A stretch of 35,366 nt of DNA, from assembly GCA_022800215.1 (NCBI GenBank), contig JAAWPV010000010.1:1-35366 (forward strand), given 5' to 3'. The notes beneath the pieces are model-generated. The model had not been told where the DNA came from. It was given only the letters and a program-made list of their open reading frames with translations, and ran no database searches. Position 1 is the first letter of the stretch; each line of letters starts with the position of its first letter. This document shows, piece after piece, positions 31,230 through 35,366 of this stretch. Origin of the DNA: Oscillospiraceae bacterium (GTDB taxonomy: Bacteria > Bacillota > Clostridia > Oscillospirales > Oscillospiraceae). The position numbers were made by a program, and so were the translations under genes.

Positions 31230-32048
31230 TCAGATCCCCACGGTGATGTGTTGGGTCCGGGAGAGGCTCTCTCCGGGCTGGAGGACTACCGTTCCCAACC
31301 GCTGGGTGAGGTCGTGGCCCTCCGCTGCGCCGCCCTGCCAAGGTTCAATGCAAACGAAATCGGGCTCCCCGGGGGCCCGCCAGAGAAGGACGGTGGGGAA
31401 GTTTTCGGTGCCCATCCGCAGATACTTCCCGGTCCCCTTCTCCTCCACCTGGATCCACCGGGACTTGAGGGGAGCAGGGAGACAAATGGTCCGGGCCTCG
31501 TCAAAGGTGTGGAGGTCGATGGGCAGGATATCGCCGCCCTTGGGGGATTCGGGCTGCTCAAACCGGAAGAAATAGTCCTCCATGGGCTTTCCCGGGGTGA
31601 AGGGGCACCGGAGGGCGGTGTGGAAGCCCAGCTGAACGGGCATGGGTTTGCCGCTCCGGTTGGTGCCGGTGCAGACGGTCTCCACCACGTTGCCTTTCAG
31701 GGTGTGGGCGGTCTCGAAGGTGAAGGGCCAGGGCCACACGTCGTCCCCGGGATGCTCATAGCGGAAGGTAAGGGAATCAGCGGTGGTCCCCACAAAGGCG
31801 TGGTCCACATCCCGCATGAAGCCGTGCTGGGTGGGGGCTTCGTAGCGCTTGCCCTCGAACTCATACCAGCCGTCCTGGATCTTCATGCACCAGGGGAAGA
31901 GCACCGGGGCCCGCCGGGCCCAGAACTCGGGCTTACCGTCCCAGAGCAAGGGGGCCTCGGGCATGACTTTGCTCCGAAGATCGTATAGCTCGGCTCCATG
32001 TTCGGAGACCTCCAGAGTCAAAACCTCGTTTTCAATGCTGTGGATCAT
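31230..32048 (-). CDS. Aldose 1-epimerase family protein (LacX-like)
   Basis: The 272-residue protein belongs to the galactose-mutarotase/LacX superfamily: ENEVLTLEVSEHGAELYDLRSK at the start, APVLFPWCMKIQDGWYEFEGKRYEAPTQHGFMRD in the core with the conserved His, PVQLGFHTALRCPF with the second His, and FVCIEPWQGGA with the Glu. It interconverts sugar anomers; the natural sugar is unknown. AAAAGGAGGAATTCC precedes the ATG. It is last of a five-gene minus-strand cluster, 45 bases after the peptidase gene. Confidence 0.87.
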   Translation of the reverse strand: MIHSIENEVLTLEVSEHGAELYDLRSKVMPEAPLLWDGKPEFWARRAPVLFPWCMKIQDGWYEFEGKRYEAPTQHGFMRDVDHAFVGTTADSLTFRYEHPGDDVWPWPFTFETAHTLKGNVVETVCTGTNRSGKPMPVQLGFHTALRCPFTPGKPMEDYFFRFEQPESPKGGDILPIDLHTFDEARTICLPAPLKSRWIQVEEKGTGKYLRMGTENFPTVLLWRAPGEPDFVCIEPWQGGAAEGHDLTQRLGTVVLQPGESLSRTQHITVGI

Positions 32049-32093
32049 GGAATTCCCTCCTTTTATATTGTCTCCGGCCCCGCCGGAGTGGCG

Positions 32094-32936
32094 TCAGAAA
32101 TAACTTCCCACCGCCGTCAGCTTCTCGGGAAGGTCGGGGCGGTAGTCGGGGGCTTCGGGGTCCAGGGAATTGACAACCACCCCGTCACTGCCCGCCTTGC
32201 CGGTGGAGTGGATGTATCTGTCCTCCCCCAGGTACATAGCCACATGGCCGGGGAAGTACATCAGGTCCCCGGGCTTCATGGCCTCCCGGGGGATCTCATG
32301 GATGGGGAAGCCCTCCATGATCTTGGCGTCCCGGTAGATGATGATGCCGTTCAAAAGATAGCCCATGGACGCAAGCCCCGAGCAGTCGATGCCCAGGGGG
32401 CTTTTGCCTCCCCAGCGGTATTGGGTGCGCAGATAGAGCCTGGCCGTGTCGCAGAGCCGCTGCCGCAAGGCCTCCTCGGGAAGGCCGATGGGCGCTTCAT
32501 AGTAGGTATCCAGCCAGCTTGACCGCATATAGCCCTCCTGCCCGTCGGGGAGGATGACACACTGCCAGCTCGTGGGCTTTCCTGTCTCCGGGTCCGTCTC
32601 CGGTCCTTCCGTTACGCCCACTGCCGCCCCCCGGGGCAAGGTCACCTGGGTCCAGGACTGGACCTTGGGCCCCGCCTGCACGTCGCAGAAATTCTTGTGG
32701 AGCACCACTTTCTTGGGCAGACCCTCCCACCAGTTTGCCGTTTTGTCGCCCAGGATAAGACAGTTCACCGGGGCGTAACCCTCGTAGCGGTAGTGGGTGC
32801 GGACCCTCCAAAAGCCCGCTGTGGTCTCCTCCAGCACCTCCACCACCATGCCGAAAAGGGCCTCGTCCGCCTTCTCGCAGTCGAAGCGGGGCTGGGACAT
32901 GAGAGGGCAGACGGGAGCGTTGACAATGGCTTTCAT
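32094..32936 (-). CDS. ykfC: NlpC/P60 endopeptidase, YkfC-like
   Basis: The 280-residue cysteine peptidase resembles gamma-D-glutamyl-L-diamino-acid endopeptidase YkfC, which cuts murein peptides after D-Glu. It has two SH3b-type domains (about 1-65 and 75-145) and a C-terminal NlpC/P60 domain with Cys185 (GIDCSGLA), His231 (GHVAMYLG) and His243 (YIHSTGK). It has no signal peptide, consistent with cytoplasmic recycling. Its start overlaps the LD-carboxypeptidase stop as ATGA. This combination with S66 peptidase and oligopeptide ATPases is the ykf arrangement. Confidence 0.88.
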   Translation of the reverse strand: MKAIVNAPVCPLMSQPRFDCEKADEALFGMVVEVLEETTAGFWRVRTHYRYEGYAPVNCLILGDKTANWWEGLPKKVVLHKNFCDVQAGPKVQSWTQVTLPRGAAVGVTEGPETDPETGKPTSWQCVILPDGQEGYMRSSWLDTYYEAPIGLPEEALRQRLCDTARLYLRTQYRWGGKSPLGIDCSGLASMGYLLNGIIIYRDAKIMEGFPIHEIPREAMKPGDLMYFPGHVAMYLGEDRYIHSTGKAGSDGVVVNSLDPEAPDYRPDLPEKLTAVGSYF

Positions 32937-33847
32937 GGGCAGACCTCCAGTGTCTTGGTGTCAGCGTCCAGCACCGCCACGGCCCCCAGGGGCAGGCTCA
33001 TGGTGGGCAGGGAATGGCCGCAGGGAACGCCCGCCACGGTGGGCTTCCCGGCGGGGAGGACCACCTCGCGGATGATTTCTTCCGGTGTCAGGGTCTTCTC
33101 CGGGTACTCCGGCGGGCAGTCGGTCCAGTAGCCCAGCAGGATGCCGGCGCAGTGGTCGAACTTCCCGGCGTTCCGGAGCTGGGTCAGCATTCCGTCGATG
33201 CGGTAGGTCTTCTCTCCCACGTCCTCCAGGAAGAGGAGCTTGCCCCGGGTGTCGATCTCCCAGGGGGTGCCCAGGCTGTCCACCACCAGGGACAGGTTGC
33301 CCCCGCAGAGGATGCCGCGGGCCTTGCCGGAGCAGAGGGTTTCAACTCTGTCTCCCATGTCCAAGGGCCCCGTCAGGGCTCCAAAGAGGGCCCGGCGGAG
33401 GTAGCCCAGGGTGAAATCATCGGTCTCCTTGTACCACTCGGTGGAAGGCATGGGAGTGTGGTAGGAGACCATGCGGCAGCACTGGTTCAGGGCAATGTGG
33501 AGGGCGGTGACGTCCGAGTAACCGAAGAAGGGTTTGGGGTGCCGGGCGATATCCTTCCAGTTGAGAAGGGGCAGCAGCCGCCCCGCTCCGTAGCCGCCCC
33601 GGATGCAGAGGATGCCTTGGATGGCGGGGTCGGCGAAGGCGTCCTGCAAATCCTTGGCCCGCTGGGCGTCATCGGCGGCAAAGTAGCCGTGCCGGTTGAC
33701 ATAATAGCAGGAAGGATAGACCACCGGCTCCAGGCCGAAGGCCCGGACGGCGGCCAGAGAGGGCTCCAAACGCTCCTCCGGCACGGCGGAGGAGGCGCAC
33801 AGCAGGGCCACCCGGGCCCCGGGATAGAGGGAGTTGGGAGTTAGCAT
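32933..33847 (-). CDS. ykfA: LD-carboxypeptidase, peptidase family S66
   Basis: The 304-residue enzyme removes the terminal D-Ala from murein tetrapeptides. The catalytic triad is visible: Ser111 in FFGYSDVTALH, Glu208 in LLFLEDVGEKTYRIDGML and His278 in GVPCGHSLPTMSLPLG. The frame is open far upstream to 34177 over the ABC gene, but ATG 33847 follows GAGGTG and gives the normal length. It overlaps the endopeptidase gene by four bases, and the ABC ATPase stop is 22 bases before its start. Confidence 0.93.
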   Translation of the reverse strand: MLTPNSLYPGARVALLCASSAVPEERLEPSLAAVRAFGLEPVVYPSCYYVNRHGYFAADDAQRAKDLQDAFADPAIQGILCIRGGYGAGRLLPLLNWKDIARHPKPFFGYSDVTALHIALNQCCRMVSYHTPMPSTEWYKETDDFTLGYLRRALFGALTGPLDMGDRVETLCSGKARGILCGGNLSLVVDSLGTPWEIDTRGKLLFLEDVGEKTYRIDGMLTQLRNAGKFDHCAGILLGYWTDCPPEYPEKTLTPEEIIREVVLPAGKPTVAGVPCGHSLPTMSLPLGAVAVLDADTKTLEVCP

Positions 33848-33869
33848 GAGAGAACACCTCTTGAATGAA

Positions 33870-34811
33870 TCATTGACCCAGTTTTTTCCGGTACTCCTCC
33901 AGCTCCCGGCGGCTGCCCCGGACAAAGTGACCGGGCTCCAGTTCCTCCCAGAGGGCCGGGTCCTCAGCGGTGTAGTTGTGGGCGGTGGGGTCGTAGATGA
34001 GCACCTTTTTGTTCCGCTCGGTGATGGGGTTGGGCATGGGGATGGCGGAGAGAAGGGCCCGGGTGTAGGGGTGAAGGGGATGGGCGAAGAGCTCCTCACT
34101 GGGGGCAAGCTCCATGAGCTTTCCCCGGTAGATGACCCCGATCCGGTCGGAGATGAACCGAACCACCGAAAGGTCATGGGCGATAAAGAGGTAGGTAAGG
34201 TCCCGGGTATCCTGAAGGGAGGACATAAGGTTCAGCACCTGGGCCCGGATGGACACGTCCAGGGCGGAGATGGGCTCGTCGGCGATGATGAACTGGGGCT
34301 CCATGATAAGGGCCCGGGCGATGCCGATGCGCTGGCGCTGTCCCCCGGAAAACTCATGGGGGAACCGGCTGGCGAACTCGGGCAGCAGTCCCACGTCGGT
34401 GAGAGCCTGGGCCACTTTGGCTTGGCGCTCTTCCTCGGAGATATGCTTTTTCATGGACAAAAGGCCCTCGGAGATGATGTAGTCCACCTTGGCCCGCTCA
34501 TTGAGGGAGGCCATGGGGTCCTGGAAGATCATCTGGATGTTCTCAATGACCCGGCGGTCGGTCTCCCGGCTCACCTTGCCCGAGATGACCTCGCCCTTAT
34601 ATTTCACTGTGCCTCCCGCCACCGGGTTCACCCGGATGATGGCCCGGCCGATGGTGGTCTTGCCCGAGCCCGACTCCCCCACCAGGCCGAAGGTCTCCCC
34701 CCGGTAGATGTCGAAGGAGACCCTGTCCACTGCCGTGAAGGGGTGGCGTTTGGAGCCGAAGGTGACGGTCAGATCCTGTACCTCCAGCAGCTTTTCCCGG
34801 TTTTCACTCAT
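33870..34811 (-). CDS. Oligopeptide ABC transporter ATPase, OppF/DppF-type
   Basis: The 313-residue ATPase powers uptake of oligopeptides. It has Walker A ([14 protein letters not shown]), Q-loop region, signature [15 protein letters not shown], Walker [13 protein letters not shown], a switch His in [10 protein letters not shown] and the C-terminal oligopeptide extension ([19 protein letters not shown]). Together with the partial ATPase upstream it would drive import of peptides. The neighbouring murein peptidases suggest murein peptides, as with Bacillus YkfD. It starts within the last codons of the preceding gene (8-base overlap). Confidence 0.93.
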   Translation of the reverse strand: MSENREKLLEVQDLTVTFGSKRHPFTAVDRVSFDIYRGETFGLVGESGSGKTTIGRAIIRVNPVAGGTVKYKGEVISGKVSRETDRRVIENIQMIFQDPMASLNERAKVDYIISEGLLSMKKHISEEERQAKVAQALTDVGLLPEFASRFPHEFSGGQRQRIGIARALIMEPQFIIADEPISALDVSIRAQVLNLMSSLQDTRDLTYLFIAHDLSVVRFISDRIGVIYRGKLMELAPSEELFAHPLHPYTRALLSAIPMPNPITERNKKVLIYDPTAHNYTAEDPALWEELEPGHFVRGSRRELEEYRKKLGQ

Positions 34812-35366
34812 AGACCGCCCCTCCTGTCTCTTTCAGATGGCGTATGTGCTCAGGGGGCTCCACCTTGGGAGCCCGGGGGTCCAGAAGCCAGGTCCGGGCC
34901 TTGTGGGTGGGCGTTACGTCAAAGTAGGGGGGGCGCTCCACAAAGTCGATGTTCAGCGCCTTGGGGTTCCGGGGCGCGAAGGCGTCGCCCCGTACCTCGT
35001 GGAAGAGGTTGGGGGGCGTTCCCTGGATGGAGTAGAGGGCCTGACCCTTCACCCCAAGCTGGGGCAGGGAGCTGAGAAGCGCCCAGGTGTAGGGGTGCCG
35101 GGGGTCGAAAAAGACCTCCTCGCACTTGCCCACCTCCACAATATCCCCGGCGTACATGACGGCGATCCGGTCAGCCACGTTGGCCACCACCCCCAGATCG
35201 TGGGTGATGTAGATGGTGGTAAGGTCCAGCTTCTGCTGGAGCTCCTTGATGAGGTCCAGGATCTGGGCCTGAATGGTCACGTCCAGGGCGGTGGTGGGCT
35301 CGTCGCAGATGAGGACCTTGGGCCGGCAGGCCACGGCGATGGCGATGACCACCCGCTGGCGCATAC
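34804..35366 (-). CDS. Oligopeptide ABC transporter ATPase, OppD/DppD-type (partial)
   Basis: Only the C-terminal ~187 residues are in the window; the gene enters from beyond 35366. The visible part begins at the end of the signature motif ([15 protein letters not shown]), followed by Walker B ([12 protein letters not shown]), the switch His ([27 protein letters not shown]) and the oligopeptide C-terminal extension ([14 protein letters not shown]). The first Met is not the start of the protein. It pairs with the ATPase at 33870-34811; permeases and binding protein are expected further upstream on the minus strand. Confidence 0.92.
   Translation of the reverse strand, partial: MRQRVVIAIAVACRPKVLICDEPTTALDVTIQAQILDLIKELQQKLDLTTIYITHDLGVVANVADRIAVMYAGDIVEVGKCEEVFFDPRHPYTWALLSSLPQLGVKGQALYSIQGTPPNLFHEVRGDAFAPRNPKALNIDFVERPPYFDVTPTHKARTWLLDPRAPKVEPPEHIRHLKETGGAVYE

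Noticed and set aside
1-35366. CRISPR array, tRNA, rRNA or complete insertion sequence
   Set aside because: No regularly spaced repeats, cloverleaf or transposase gene was seen. The repeats present are short palindromes or the single tandem duplication.

Overview
The window comes from a high-GC, anaerobic, gut-type Firmicute. The gene set (wal two-component operon, nag genes, an SLH protein, a secreted flavoprotein reductase) and the GC-rich intergenic hairpins fit the Oscillospiraceae (Flavonifractor, Intestinimonas or Oscillibacter type). That assignment is inference from style and gene content; there is no rRNA or tRNA here.

Layout. (1) 1-395: leader region with an RNA-like hairpin, a degenerate 75-bp tandem repeat and an extended -10 promoter. 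(2) 411-6968: one operon with a NUDIX hydrolase, WalR, an unrecognised 558-residue protein, WalK, YycH and YycI, closed by a strong terminator at 6996-7034. (3) 7240-20556: a one-direction island of contractile-phage structural genes: terminase small and large subunits, portal, protease, decoration protein, capsid, three connector-type proteins, sheath, tube, a tail-assembly chaperone with a -1 frameshift, a small unrecognised protein in the tape-measure position, LysM protein, hub, spike, gp25-like, baseplate J and YmfQ-like protein. There is no integrase, repressor, replication gene, lysis gene, tail fibre or normal tape measure. This looks like a stripped, possibly domesticated particle (gene-transfer-agent-like or PBSX-like) and is the most interesting part of the window. 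(4) 20520-22096, minus strand: an S-layer-homology protein and a D-2-hydroxyacid dehydrogenase. (5) 22195-26103: MATE transporter with a candidate operator, RecG and a Cys-rich protein. (6) 26110-28653: nagB-nagA-tetR. (7) 28704-31139: a consensus promoter with candidate operator, driving a lipoprotein flavin reductase with two FMN-attachment domains. (8) 31230-35366, minus strand: oligopeptide ABC ATPases, LD-carboxypeptidase, NlpC/P60 endopeptidase and an aldose epimerase, similar in content to the Bacillus ykf murein-peptide recycling operon.

How the parts connect. WalRK (cell-wall homeostasis), nagAB (amino-sugar recycling) and the ykf-like set (murein-peptide uptake and trimming) are all cell-wall functions. 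The phage-like island sits immediately behind the wal terminator. Its adjacent genes are joined by 4-nt stop/start overlaps or short gaps, except in front of the protease, decoration, capsid and tube genes, where palindromic or structured intergenic elements lie.
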